Under the pieces are notes generated by a model that worked only from the letters and a program-made list of their open reading frames with translations, was not told the origin of the DNA and did no database searches. Both the position numbers and the translations under genes were made by a program. Positions 1-11,941 of a stretch of 64,000 nucleotides of DNA are shown one piece after another. The stretch is taken from assembly GCA_020310875.1 (NCBI GenBank), contig CM035444.1, positions 112,295,295 through 112,359,294 on the forward strand, given 5' to 3'. Position 1 is the first letter of the stretch; the number at the start of each line of letters is the position of its first letter. Source of the DNA: Ceratopteris richardii. Lineage: Eukaryota > Streptophyta > Polypodiopsida > Polypodiales > Pteridaceae.

Positions 1-40
1 AGAGGGCTACACAGACCGGTGTTGCAGTTGATTTGAGGCT

Positions 41-1803
41 TTGATGGAGTACCTCGCAGAGACAGTGCTTGAATTCAGAAACGGGTGCCGGAAGAGAGAG
101 AGAGAGGGATCTACAAGTTTGATCCAAAATGTGATGGAAACTTCAAGAAGTGGAGAACTCAGAAGGTCAACAAGGCACAAATGGCAACCTACAAGGTATA
201 GCTATGACACTTCTTTTTTGGCTACCAAAGATTATGCTTATATGGTAAAGGTAGATGAAGACCCTTCTACATATGAAGAGGCAAAAGGTGAGGAAAATTG
301 GGAGAAAGCTATGCAAGAAGAGTATGATGCATTGATGGAGAATGAGACTTGGGATTTGGTTCCTGAACCAAATAGTCAGAAGATCATTGGATGTAAATGG
401 GTCTACAAGACAAAGAGGTTTGCAGATGGAAGTGTGTCTAGGTATAAAGCTAGACTTGTTGTGAAAGGTTTTGCTCACACATATGGTGTAGACTATGATG
501 AGACCTATAGTCCTGTGGCAAAGATGACAACCATCAAGACACTCATAGCTATTGCTGCATGTAAAGGTTGAAAATTATGTCAACTAGATGTGAAGAATGC
601 TTTTCTAAATGGTTATATTTCAGATGATGTTTTCATGGAGCAACCACAAGGATTCAGAGATGAAAGGTATCCAGATCATGTGTGCAAGCTCAAGAGAGCT
701 TTGTATGGTTTGAAGCAGGTCCCAAGGGCATGGAATTATAGACTTGTGAAGTTCTTGAAAGAACTTGGATTCCAAGTATCTAAAGCAGATAGTAGCTTGC
801 TTGTTAAAGCAAGTGATGATGGGTTCATTTACATGTGCATATATGTTGATGATATAATTCTTACAGGTACAGATGAGAAAGGCATTCAAATCCTAAAGAA
901 GCAAATGGAGAAAGAATTCAAGATCAGTGATTTGGGAGACTTGTCATATTTCTTGGGCATGGAGATCTCATACACTCAACATGGAGTGTATGTAACTCAA
1001 GAAAGGTATTTGAAGAACTTGTTGATCAAGTTTAAGATGAATGATTGCAGGGTAGCACCTACTCCAATGGAGGTGAATCACAAATTGAGCAGATATGGAG
1101 GAGAAGAGTTCAAGGACATGAAGCTATATCAAAGTTTGGTTGGTAGTCTGATTTATGCTACACTAACTAGGCCTGAATTATCATATGCAGTGGGAGTATG
1201 GTCTCAATTCATGCATTGTCCTAGGAAAGAACATTGGATTGTAGGTCAAAGAGTGTTGAGGTACATTAAGGGTACACTCAAAGAGGGTTTGTATTATGGT
1301 TTTAATCAGATACAAACATCAAGATATATAGTGATGCAGATTGGGCAGGTAATCCTGATAATAGGAGATCAACTTATGGATACTTGTGTTATGTGGGAGA
1401 TAAGTTAATTTCTTGGTGTTCAAAGAAGCAACACACAGTTGCTTTATCATCCATAGAGGCTGAGTATAAAGGTATGGTGGAAGCTGCAAAGGAAGTGATA
1501 TGGCTTAAGACTCTGATGAAGAGTTTTGACATCATTCAGAGTATATCCACTATTCATGGAGATAACATGAGTTCTTTGTATTTAGCTTCTAACCCTGTAT
1601 TTCATGCCAGGACTAAACACATTGAGATTCAGTATCACTTTATAAGAGAGAAGGTGATGGATAAAGAGATTGAAGTCATACATACTTCAACAAAAGATCA
1701 GATAGCTGATATGCTAACCAAAAGCTTGGATGGACCAAAGCTACAGAGATTCAAAGACATGGCAGGCATAAAGAAGATAGAGAAAACCTCAATTGATGAT
1801 TGA
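41..1803 (+). pseudogene. Copia C1 reverse transcriptase and RNase H region
   Basis: Fossil pol of copia C1. The reverse transcriptase begins near 240, with the usual copia lead-in (WEKAMQEEYDAL, then GCKWVYK and YKARLVVKGF). It continues through FLNGYI, the YGLKQ..RAW signature and the catalytic YVDD box near 845. RNase H lies at about 1384-1803, with ALSSIEAEY and the closing HARTKHIEIQYHF and DMLTKSL segments typical of Ty1/copia. The enzymes would copy element RNA into cDNA in virus-like particles. The region is broken and no longer one frame. Family assignment is secure from motif order. Confidence 0.9.
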
Positions 1804-1810
1804 GGGGAGC

Positions 1811-2843
1811 TGTTGGTGCAGGGCAATCAACAATTGAAGTTTTGGATGAAGAATTGAAGTCAAGGACTGAAGAAAAGACCAAGTCATGAAGCATGAAGGA
1901 AGTGCATATCCAGGAGATAAAGATGTGTATACATATGTACATTATTTTAGAGCCAGTTCATCATATACTTTTGTATGGTCATGAGCTTGTAAAAATTTGC
2001 CTATATATACAAAGAAAATGTCGGGGAAAAGTAGAGAGATTATGTGAGAACAAGATTTGAGAAGAATTAGATGTGATTAGACTTTTAGAAGTGAGTAGAA
2101 TCTCTCTCATTACTCAGATATAAGAATTTCTCAGAAATGAAAAATGTTGCGCCCGATCTTTCTGTGCATTCTCCTTCTGTGCTTGATCATTTCAAGAATC
2201 CTTTTATAGATGTCTAAATCCATAGTTAATAAGTCTATGGTTAAAGTTTGAGAGCTTAATTGTAAACAGGCTGTGAGAATTATGAGTAGGAACATTCATA
2301 TGTGAAGAAGTGTTCACTGTTTCCTGAAACATGCACAAAATTTGATGCTAATGTTTTGGTCAGTTCTCCTTCCACAATGTAAAGTTTTGAGCAAGCAAGC
2401 ACTCGATCTTTAAGTTGGAAGGTAATATACCTGTGGCTAAAAACATTTGCATAAACGCGTTCTAGATTGAGAGAACCAAGTGTTAGAAGTTATAGGTGTC
2501 TGAATCGACTTCTCAGAAGAACAATTTTAGACATAGGTGACTTGTTAAGTTCATTTCTCAAGATCTACTGAATCTTTTGAAGTGATTTAACTTGGAGGAG
2601 GTGAAAAAACTATAAGCAACACCTTGTACAAAGTTTTATAAAAAACGTTACACATTGGATAAGTCAATGAGAGAGTTATGTGCAGCAGACTTTCTGTGTA
2701 GTCATCTTCTTCACAATTTGATCAAAATTTTGACAATTGATCATTGATCCTTTAAATTGGTGAATGGTTTGAGTTACTCTTCATATAGAGGTGTTCTAAC
2801 TTCAAGAGTAGCTTGTTCTTTTGGAGATTAACACTCTCCATCA
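1811..2843 (+). repeat. 3' LTR of copia C1
   Basis: A 1033-bp LTR that begins TGTTGGTGCAGG and ends CTCTCCATCA (TG...CA), directly after the purine tract. A TATATATA stretch near 2001-2008 is the probable promoter TATA box. The near-identical copy at 59172-60203, which is followed by a primer-binding site, fixes both ends. Confidence 0.92.
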
Positions 2844-3548
2844 TTGCGACCATGCCAAGCCTCATATGGAGTGATAGACCGCAGTGCTTTAGTGGGACAC
2901 CTGTCAAGTACATATGTTGCACACATGATAGCCTCAAGCCAAAAACTATGTGGTAAAGCATTACTCTTGACCACACAACTCGCCATCTCCATGAGTGACC
3001 TGTTCTTCTATTCAGCAACTCCATTTTGTTGAGGTGTATTCGGCACTGTACATTGATGTTGTATCCCACATTCACCCAGAAATGCATTAAAGTCAAAAGA
3101 CATATATTCCCCCCCTTGATTAGAATGGAGGCTGCCCATTTTACATGCTGAAAAATTTTTAGCCAAAACCAAAAACTTTTTGAAGCACATGAACACGTTG
3201 GACTTTGCTTTCAATCGATATACACATGCATGCTTGGAAAAATAATCAATGAAAGTCACAAAGTAAAGATAGTTTCCAAAGAGGGTGTCTGCATAAGACC
3301 ACATACATCACTATGAACAAGCTGCAATTTCTGAGAAAATTGAGCTGAACCATCTTTTGGAAAGGAGGAACACTATATTTTGCCCAAAATACAACCTTCA
3401 CAGACATGTTTTCCGGGTGCGTCAAGTTTGGGAAAAGAGGACACCATTTCAAATTTCTGAAGGCATAGCAAATTAGCGAAATTCAGATGAACAAAGCATT
3501 CATGTCAAAGATTTGCATCTGACATAGCCTGAGAATCATGTACTGCAA
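2844..3548 (-). mobile_element. Copia family B, copy 1, integrase segment
   Basis: Minus-strand integrase and GAG-pre-integrase fragment of an old copia. Readable stretches include a core segment (YLYFVTFIDYFSKHACVYRLK) and the PQQNGVAE motif near 3010-3300. It is the same family as 16802-21543 and 42742-46908. Its other half lies at 9053-10705; copia A (3549-9047) separates the two, and copia C1 cuts it on the left. It is heavily broken. Confidence 0.85.
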
Positions 3549-3925
3549 TGTTGAGATATCAAGCTCAACATGTGATGATCCAGGATGACATGTGTCAGTT
3601 TTTCATTTCTCTAAAATGTATAGTGGTCACGCCAGTATATGTCAGGGATACTTCATTGAGTTGTACTAGATTTATCTACCGAGAGTGATGGTACATTTGT
3701 TTGTTGCCAGCTCACTCATTCACAGACATTAGATTTTTCCTTATGTATTGATATTTATATATTGCACTTGTATTCTTGTTTTTAGGTCATTCTTGTACAT
3801 TCCTTTTATGTAATAGAAGAAGAAGAAGAAGAAGATCATTCTTCCTTGCCTCAATCTGTGTGTGTGCTCCTCTTTGAGTGTGAGAGTGTGTGTGAGATCT
3901 CTTCCGTATCTCCTTCCTCGTGACA
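3549..3925 (+). repeat. 5' LTR of copia A
   Basis: A 377-bp LTR running from TGTTGAGATATC to CTCGTGACA. It carries a short (GAA)n tract of about seven units at 3815-3835. The LTR is followed at once by TGATATTAGAGCCAG (3926-3940), a slightly decayed primer-binding site for initiator-Met tRNA. Confidence 0.9.
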
Positions 3926-4361
3926 TGATATTAGAGCCAGTGTGGATGTAGAGAGCTTGTGGAGAAGACCGATGGTGAAGACTATGCAAGGTGTGGAGAA
4001 AGCACGATTCACAAACGACCTCAGATTCCTACAAAAATTGGCATGAAGATAGAAGACCTCAAAAAATTTTCAAGAGTTATCCCTTTCGGGTCACTTGTTT
4101 TTGTGAGATCGAAGTTTTGGATCCATCTCGACCTCCATTTTGAGCTTGCAAGCTGGGGACCAAGTCAGTTTGGAAAATTGTGACTTGTATTGTATTTGGT
4201 AACACTCATATATTCCAGATCTAGAATTCCAAGCGATTCTATGTACTGTTGGTACACAAAAACTATGTTTTTCTAAGATCAAACTGTCACGTCATAGTGC
4301 AATAGTGTTCAAGTAGAAAGTGCTGCTTGTAGTGTTTTGCAATGTGTGAATAACTACGGAA

Positions 4362-5340
4362 ATGGCAAACATATATGGAATGCATCAGCTTATGAGCAAT
4401 AAGCTAGACAAGAAAAACTTCCATGCTTGGAGATTCAGGATCACAAATTTCCTGATGGGAAAAGGTTATTGGAAGTACATCGAAGGAGAGAATGAAAATG
4501 CTCTGTAGTTACCGGAGAGGAATCAGAGTGAAGACTAGTTAAGAGCATATGAAGAATGGAATCAAGGAAAGGTAATGTATTGGCTATCTGTTAGCATACA
4601 GGATAGCATGATTGGGCACATACAAGATTTCAAGACTTCAAAAGAGGCTTGGAACAGTTTGGTCACATTGTATGAGATGAATACAAAGGCACGAAAATTG
4701 CAACTCAAGAACGAGCTGCATACATTGGAGAAAAAGAGCATGTCGGCAAGTGACTACACCCTGAAAATCAAAAGCATATGTGAGTCACTTGCATCTATTG
4801 GCGTGAATGTAGATGATGATGATAAGGTGGAAGTATGTCTTCGTGGTTTAGGAGCTGCATATAAGTAATTCAGAACTTCTATACAGTCTAGGGAAATTAT
4901 TCCAAATTTTGCTAATCTGATATATATGCTGATTATTGAAGAAAAGAATATTGGAGAGGACTCAAAATCCCAAGGAAAAGCTAGTTCTCAGTAGGTATTC
5001 TACTATGGCAGAGGAAGAGGCAAAGATAGAGGATTCAGAAGTGGAAGAGGACACAATAACCAAGACCAAGGTCAACAATAGAATCATGTAGGAGGAAGAG
5101 GACAGTTTTGAGGCATGGGGAGCTAAAGAGGTCGTAGAAATTTTCAAAGAAATGATTCAGTTAATGATAGTAAAGGATGCTGGAATTGTGGTAAACCTCG
5201 ACAATTTGAATGTGCTTACAGGTTAGAGAATCAAAATAACAGAAGGTAAGAAAACAACTATGCATCCACAAGTGCAGACGATTCTGAAAAGTTGTCCATG
5301 ATTCAACATCACATGATGAATACGATGTCTGCTGATGTTT
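4362..5340 (+). pseudogene. Copia A gag (decayed)
   Basis: Fossil gag. The opening reads like a copia gag leader (LDKKNFHAWRFRI near 4405-4445). It is followed by the conserved helical segment SIQDSMIGHIQDFKTSKEAW (about 4585-4650) and KARKLQLKNELHTL. A glycine-arginine rich stretch (4995-5150) and a zinc-knuckle remnant (CWNCGK near 5180) close it. Gag would form the virus-like particle and bind element RNA. It is broken in several places. Confidence 0.82.
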
Positions 5341-6739
5341 TGAAACTAAATGATAATGTATGGTATGTTGATTCAGGTGCTTCAAATCACATGAACAGTC
5401 ATGCGGAATAGTTTAATACTTTGTAGAAATTGCTAGTTCTCGGATATCTTGAAATAGGTGATGACACATCACACCCTATCGAGTATACAGGAAACATAGC
5501 ATTGTCTATGGAGTACGGGAAGGTAAAACACCTTATTGATTAGCTGCATGTTCCAAATATAATAAAGAAAACAAATGGTTGACAAAGGATTACAAGTCAG
5601 GTTCAATGCTGATGGGTTATATGTAGAAGAGTACAAATGGGATGGAAGATTGATTACCAAAGGAAAAAAAGTGGATAGGATGTTCACCTTAAATGTGAAC
5701 ATTCATAAAATGAATGTAGCCATGTTTGCAAAAGGTGCATGTGTTATTGCTGATATAGAGATCTGGCATAAACGAATTGGACATGCAAATTTGTAGAGGC
5801 TGAAATTGATGTAGTCAAAGGAGATTGTCAATGGACTACCAAACTTCAAGCTTGCAGAGATGCAAAAGGTATGTGCAACATGTCAATTTGGAAAACACTC
5901 AAGAGCATCATTTTTCGCACGATAAGAATGTTAGTGAGAATGTGCTAGAAATAGTACATATAGATGTTTGGGGTCCTACAAAGACCACATCTATGGGAGG
6001 TTGCAGGTTTTATGTTATTTTCATTGATGACCATACATGGAAAGTATGGGTATATTTCATGAAAGAGAAGAGTGAGGTGTTCACTCACTTCTAGTATTTT
6101 AAGGTCATGGTGGAAAAACAGACAGGTAAGTATATTCAGACATTAAGGTCTGATGGAGGAGGTGAATACATGTCAAATGAGTTCAACAACTTTGTTAAAA
6201 ATCATGGAATTCGACATCAGTTTTCATGTAGGTACACACCACAACACCATGGTGTTGCTGAATGCAAAAATAGACATATTGCAGAAATAACAAGAGCTTT
6301 GATGGTTGAGAAGAATATGCCTCTTTGTTATTGGGCAGAAGTTGTGCATACTACTGTATACATCATTAATAGAACTCCGACTACTTCTGTACATCAAGTT
6401 ACACCTGAAGAGAATTTTATAGGCAAAAAGCCAGACTTATCACATATGAAAGTATTTGACTATATTGCATATGTACATGTTGCTGATGAGTTGAGGACAA
6501 AGTTTGATCCAAAAGCAGAAGAATGTATCTTCATTGGGTACTCCCTTGAGCAAAAGGGGTATAAATTTTATAATCCACTCATACGACAGGTGAAGGTAAG
6601 CAGAGATGTGGTATTCGATGGAATGTCAAGCTTCTATATAGATGCCAAAGAAGGACTGAATCTTGAACCAAATGACAAAGAGAATGCTGAAAAATCAAGT
6701 GCAGAATCTCAAGTTTTGAGTGGACTGGATGCATCATGA
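5341..6739 (+). pseudogene. Copia A protease and integrase region (decayed)
   Basis: The aspartic protease motif VWYVDSGASNHM lies near 5357-5395. The GAG-pre-integrase element HKRIGHANL follows near 5770. The integrase core begins near 5960 with DVWGPTK and FIDDHTW and continues through LRSDGGGEYMS (about 6140) and a decayed form of PQQNGVAE near 6240. The C-terminal integrase region (KCIFIGYS type) lies near 6525. Order and spacing are those of Ty1/copia. It is broken. Confidence 0.85.
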
Positions 6740-7033
6740 AGTAGTAGTTCCAATTCAAATCCATGGAGTCGAAGATTGCATGGAAATTTTAGTCCAACAA
6801 ATTCATCAAATACATCCAAGAAATGTAAAGAAAAGCTTTTTCTTGGTAGTAAAACATGTGCAGGTTTTGAAGACGTTGATGGAGATTCAAGTGGTTCAGA
6901 GAAAAGTCTTCATGAGGAACTTGGATTGCCGTCTATGAAGACTCCAGGAGTAACAAAGGCACATACAGATGATACAGGGACAAGTGACCCAAGACCAAGA
7001 AGATCTGGGAGGATGCGAAATTTAGTGCAATGA

Positions 7034-8622
7034 TTGATTTATGATAGTTATATGGCTTGTCATTGTGCCTACATGACCAAGGTAAAACAAGATGCTGGAC
7101 CTTCTTGTTTCGAAGATGCAACTGGAAATGCAGATTGGGAAAATGCTATGGATGAGGAGATGGCTACACTTTATGGAAATGACACATGGAAGCTAGTTCC
7201 ATTGCCGCAAGGGAAGAAACCCATAGGCTGCAAGTGGGTTAAGGTAAAGCACAATGCTAATGGTAGCATAAGCGGGTACAAAACCCAATTGGTAGCAAAA
7301 GGATATGCACAAACATATGGCATTGATTATGAGGGAACATTCAGCCTTGTAGCTAAAATGTCTACTATCAGAACACTTGTTGCATTAGCTACAACAAAAG
7401 GATGGACTTTGCATTAGATGGATGTGAAAAATTCTTTCCTATATGGTGAGTTATAGGAAGAAGTATACATGGACCAACCACAAGGATATGAAGACACAAA
7501 GCATCCAAAATATGTTTGCATGTTGCAAAAGGCTTTTTATGGACTTAAGCAAGCTCCTCGTGCATGGCATGCAAGAATTGCTAATTACTTAATCACCATT
7601 GGGTTTTCTATGTGTGATGTAGATCATTCACTATATGCAAGGAAGGGTGATGATGGCATAACAATTGTGACTATTTATGTTGATGACTTGATTGTAGGTG
7701 GTGATAATGAAGAAAGCATTAAAGAGGTAAAGCAACTTCTTATACAAGAATTTGACATGAAAGATCTTGGTGTGCTGAACTATTTATTGGGCATTGAGTT
7801 TATAAAAACAGAAACAAGTATATGGATGTCGCAAGGGCAATGTGCCTTGAATATGTTGCAAAAGTATGGTATGATTGATTGTAAACTAATTTCTATGCCA
7901 TTACATCAGAATTGGAAGTTAAATACCACATCAGGTGAGGCATTGGAAAATGCTACTATGTATAGGAAAATTGTGGGAAGCTTGATATATCCCACAATCA
8001 CAAGGCCTGATCTAAGCTACACTATTGGACTTGAAAGTCAATTTGTGCAGGTTCCCAAGAAGCCACATTTGGATGTTTTGAGTTACTCTCTACGTTATGT
8101 GAGTGTGCTCTCTCTCTTTGGATTATGCATTGTTTTATGAAGCTGGTGTAGATTTCCAGGTTCATGGATGCACCAATGCAGATTGGGTTGGTTGCATTCC
8201 AGATCAGCAAAAAGCAACAAACTATTGCTTTGTCGAGTACAGAGGCTAAGTATAGAGGTGCTGCAATGTCAACATGTCAGAAATCATGGCTGGAGATGTT
8301 ACTTGCATATTTAGGTGTGGAAGTGCAAAAGCCTATCATCATCTATTGTGATAATCTTAGCAGCATACAGGTAGCATGGAACCCTATTTTTCATGCTAGA
8401 ACAAAGCATATCAAGGTACATTATCACTTCATAAAAAAGAAGGTATTGGTACGTGATAGTGATCTTTTTTATGTGAGAATAGATGAGCAGGTTGCTGATA
8501 TTCTCACTAAAGCACTTGGAGTAGAGAAGTTGAAGAAGTTTTGGAAGATGCTTGGATTAGAGGATATGACATTGAGCTTGAGGGGCTTGTTGAGATATCA
8601 AGCTCAACATGTGATGATCTAG
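7034..8622 (+). pseudogene. Copia A reverse transcriptase and RNase H region (decayed)
   Basis: Reverse transcriptase signatures are ADWENAMDEEM, GCKWVKVKHN, YGLKQAPRAW near 7540 and YVDDLIVGG near 7675. RNase H lies from about 8164 (QQTIALSSTEAKY) to KVHYHFI and ADILTKALG near 8500. The frame ends at the purine tract GAGCTTGAGGGGCT just before the 3' LTR. It is broken. Confidence 0.88.
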
Positions 8623-9047
8623 GATGACACGTATCAGTTTTTCATTTCTATGACATGTATAAACCGGTATATGTCAGGGATACTTCATTGAGCTGTACTA
8701 GATTTATCTACTAAGAGTGATGGCACATTTGTTTCTTGCGAGCTCACTCATTTGCACACACTAGTGTTTTCCTTATATACTGATCTTTATATATTGCACT
8801 TGTATTCTTATTTTTAGGTCATTCTTGTACATTCCTTTTATGTAATAGAAGAAGAAGAAGAAGAAGAAGAAGAAGAAGAAGAAGAAGAAGAAGAAGAAGA
8901 AGAAGAAGAAGAAGAAGAAGAAGAAGAAGAAGAAGAAGAAGAAGAAGAAGAAGAAGATCGTTCTTCCTTGCCTCAATCTGTGTGTGTGCTCCTCTTCGAG
9001 TGTGAGAGTGTGTGTGAGCTCTCTTCCTTAACTCCTTCCTCATGACA
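8588..9047 (+). repeat. 3' LTR of copia A
   Basis: A 460-bp partner of the 5' LTR with the same TGTTGAGATATC start and TGACA end. The extra length is explained by the GAA microsatellite, which has about 37 units here against 7 in the 5' LTR. Confidence 0.9.
8847..8957 (+). repeat. (GAA)n microsatellite in the copia A 3' LTR
   Basis: A perfect 111-bp AGA/GAA triplet run of about 37 units. The homologous site in the 5' LTR (3815-3835) has about 7. The long phenylalanine and leucine runs read from the opposite strand are artefacts of this tract. Confidence 0.97.
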
Positions 9048-9052
9048 TGCAC

Positions 9053-10705
9053 ATGCTGAATTGTTCATAGATTTTTCATAGTCTATGAGCTTATACAACC
9101 CACAACATAAAATTCTAGAAGCAAAAATAATGTCACGATTTGACAGATGATGAAATGCACATCTATCATCAACAAATTTCACAACCAAGCCAATCTTGGC
9201 TAATGTAGAAACTGATAACAGATTTTTCTTGATCCTTGGAAGAAATAAAGCATCCAAAAAAGTGAAAGAACTACCATCACCAGTAGTCAGAATGATCTTA
9301 CCAACTCCCATGATAGGATAAGACGAGTTGGTGCATGTGACAGTATTCCCTATAGGGGCAGGCTTGAGTGAAGTGAAGAAACTATGCTGTGAGGTAATAT
9401 GTTTGTTTGACCCACCATCAAAGTACCAAACATTTGAGTCTATCACGGACATACATTGTTTAGGAGACGATGGGTCAAAAATCCAAACAATAGTAAACAC
9501 CCATTCTTCATTCTGCACAAGATTAGCAGACTCTATTTTTGGTGTAGAGGCCTCTATAACAACCATTCCAACCTCTTTTTTCTTTACCTCTTTTGCAACC
9601 AGTTTTGTACAATTCTTTATAACATGATCATTTCCTTTATAGTACTTACAAAAGAATTTCTGCTTTTCTGATTTCTTCTCATCTTTGTCTTCCTTCTTCG
9701 AATGTGCAACATTTGTAGATTTTTGCTTACTAGTAGATGAACTCCATTTTCCTTTGCCCTTCTGACTAGCTAGGAAAGCTTGATCTGCAGCATGCATAAT
9801 GGACCTATTCTACCTAGACTGATCTTCCTACAACAAAACAAAGACTAAATCCTCAAATGACAAGGCATTTGGATTTCTTTTCATCATCAAATGAAGAGTA
9901 GAAGCAAAACTCTGATATGAATCAGGAAGACCATTCAGAACGGTCTGCACAAATGAGCTATCTGGTATAACTTCATTAGTAGAAATCAACTATTCCTTCA
10001 AGTCTTTGATCTTTGTTAGAAAACTATCCATGGAATCACCTTCATTCATATGCTCTCTCTCTAACTGTTTTTGGAGGTAAGCAACACGAGCCTCATTCCT
10101 AGCCTGGTACAATGTGCTAAGTGTATCCAAGCATCGTTAGCTGTTCAACAAGAGCGAATGTGAGGAATAATGGCATGTTTGATAGACAAGGCTATCAATG
10201 CATGTGCTTGAGCATCTCTACCATCCCAAAAAATTTGCTCTATAGTAGGTGCAGTAGAAACTATGGCATGAACATGAATTTGAAGAATATCAACATCTTC
10301 AATGCCATCTACATCAACTTCAATACCTGTATCTGCACGTGTAATAGGACGTTCTTCAACACCCTACACAATGTTCCACAGTCCTTTTGCAACCAGTACA
10401 TGTTGCATCATATAAGCCCACAATGGATAATTGGTAATGTCCAACTTATCCTCAACAACCAACATACAGAATAGATCACTGCTTTCAACCTTGGCCATTG
10501 ACTAAAATACCCTGATGCAAAAAAATGACTATATTTGGAAAAGTTGAACATAACTACCCTGACAAGTTCTGCTAGACCTGTAGAAAACTTCGAGACGCTT
10601 ATACTGGTGAACCGAAACCTGTATATATCTTTGGCACAAAAAGATGAAATAGCTTGCACAAGTGCTCCTCACCAAATTTCAGGATGCCCTAGATGAAGCG
10701 ACGAC
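9053..10705 (-). mobile_element. Copia family B, copy 1, gag and protease segment
   Basis: The 5' half of the old minus-strand copia that resumes at 2844-3548. Reading leftwards on the minus strand, gag begins at about 10498 (aligned with the homologous start in the forward copy at 43252). The leader matches copy 3 out to about 10700, where family homology stops and no LTR is attached. A zinc knuckle (FFCKYYKGNDHVIKNC) lies near 9620-9665 and the protease motif VWYFDGGSNKHIT near 9390-9430. The longest open piece spans about 9047-9797. It is broken. Confidence 0.87.
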
Positions 10706-11010
10706 TTGCTCTTGAGAGCAAGGCAAGTGGGCAAGAAGCAAAAAGGCAAAGGCTTGAGACACTTAGGTTGAGATCAAGGCAAGTCTATAGGCAGAAGCAG
10801 AAAGGCAAGGTTCAAGAGACCAAGGTTGAGAACAAGAAGGTTCAAGAGAGTGTGCAAGGGTGAGGACATCAATTCAAGGGAAGATTAAGGATTGATAATT
10901 GAGGACAATGATCTCTAGAAGGGGAAGAGAGTGTTAGACTCAAGAAATGATGGGCAAGAGATTGCTGGAACACATCGTAAGAGGGAGGATTAGGAAGTAA
11001 TCCTCAACCA
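10706..11010. other. Purine-biased intergenic stretch
   Basis: About 300 bases whose plus strand is strongly A/G rich, with repeated AAGGCAAG and GGTTGAGA words. I see no coding frame, LTR ends or RNA gene. It may be a decayed LTR or leader of an element I cannot name. Confidence 0.4.
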
Positions 11011-11014
11011 TGGC

Positions 11015-11100
11015 TTTTGGGGCAAGTGGTTAGCCCATCATAATCCTAACGGTAAGTCATGAGTTCAATTCCCACACATGGCTTGCATTCATTGTCATGA
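11015..11100 (+). repeat. SINE-like tRNA-derived head
   Basis: A possible RNA polymerase III promoter pair: an A-box-like TGGGGCAAGTGG (11018-11029) and a B-box-like GAGTTCAATTCC (11061-11072), 31 bases apart. It resembles the head of the SINE at 63595-63764. I find no clear 3' end, A tail or target duplication, so it may be an old or partial copy. It does not fold into a full tRNA that I can defend. Confidence 0.4.
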
Positions 11101-11940
11101 ATCATGAGTGTGTCGAACACATTATGAATGGACTTCTCCCATGAAATACAAGTCTCTCTTCCCACCTTGGTTTATGTAGTAAGACCTCTATGTGGTTCGT
11201 TTCCATCCCGAGTGCATACCTTGCTAACCTCTCACTAAGTTCCATGGGTCATGGCAAAAATATTCGAGTGATGTGCTCAAAGAACATTAATAAAAGAATC
11301 TCCAAATGTTTGCATGTACTGGGGTAGGAATAGTAAACATGAGTCGTATGCTCACAAGAATTCCTTATTGGGTACCAGTGATAAGTCAAATAATAAGCAA
11401 TCATTGCTTTGAAACCCAATGGCTTCAATTTCTACTAAGTTTAGGTGCTCAAATGCAGTAAGAAGCACTTCTAACATGTTGAAGATCTTGTATGTCATTT
11501 GGAGTGCAATGTCTAGTATGTGCTCCATCTTATGTGTATACTTGATTATGTTAGAAAAGGCTTGAATGATGTGTGTGTGACTCTCCTCCCATCCATATAT
11601 ACCTTCTTTTACTCTAAAAATAGCAATGATCTCGAATGGTCTAGTGTCGACATGTGGCCATCATGCAACACTCATCCCCATTACTACCGAGTACCTTAGG
11701 GTATCCCCTAAGCTTGGGAACTTGGCTAGTTGGCCCTTGACCCTCACACACATGGACTGATCCCTATGGATCAATGTCATGATCCCTATGGATCAATGTC
11801 TAACAGATTACCTTGAGCATGTATTTGTGGGTGAGTTCGTTCTTTGGAGGTGTAGCGATCATTAATCCACTGTTTTCTAATTGTTCCATCTCTCTATTGC
11901 TTTAAGAACTCATATACTATTTTCCACCATGATATTAGAC
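11101..11940. other. Unassigned, probably decayed retroelement DNA
   Basis: No gene, LTR or RNA is supported. A short direct repeat of ATCCCTATGGATCAATGTC occurs at about 11760-11802. The block abuts a minus-strand gypsy gag-like remnant and may be its downstream part. Confidence 0.35.
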
Positions 11941-11941
11941 A

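Larger units (their letters stand above)
1..2843 (+). mobile_element. Copia family C, copy 1 (3' part; runs off the window start)
   Basis: This is the 3' half of a Ty1/copia retrotransposon entering from the left edge. It holds reverse transcriptase and RNase H followed by a purine-rich tract (about 1801-1810) and a full 3' LTR. The same LTR recurs at 59172-60203. The element lies inside an older minus-strand copia: the base after its LTR resumes that element's integrase sequence. The first five bases after the LTR (2844-2848) should match the target duplication left of its 5' LTR, which is outside the window. It is broken, with only a few breaks in the part seen. Confidence 0.9.
3549..9047 (+). 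mobile_element. Copia family A, complete in layout, decayed
   Basis: Full-layout Ty1/copia element: LTR, primer-binding site, gag, protease, integrase, reverse transcriptase, RNase H, purine tract, LTR. It sits in copia B copy 1. The flanks give a 5-bp target duplication, TGCAA (3544-3548) and TGCAC (9048-9052), with one difference. Comparing the two LTRs outside their microsatellite I count roughly 9 percent difference, so this is an old insertion, clearly older than copia D. It carries ten or more breaks and is not a live element. Confidence 0.93.

Noticed and set aside
8773-9052. Open frames of pure phenylalanine or leucine on the minus strand
   Set aside because: They are the GAA microsatellite read from the other strand.
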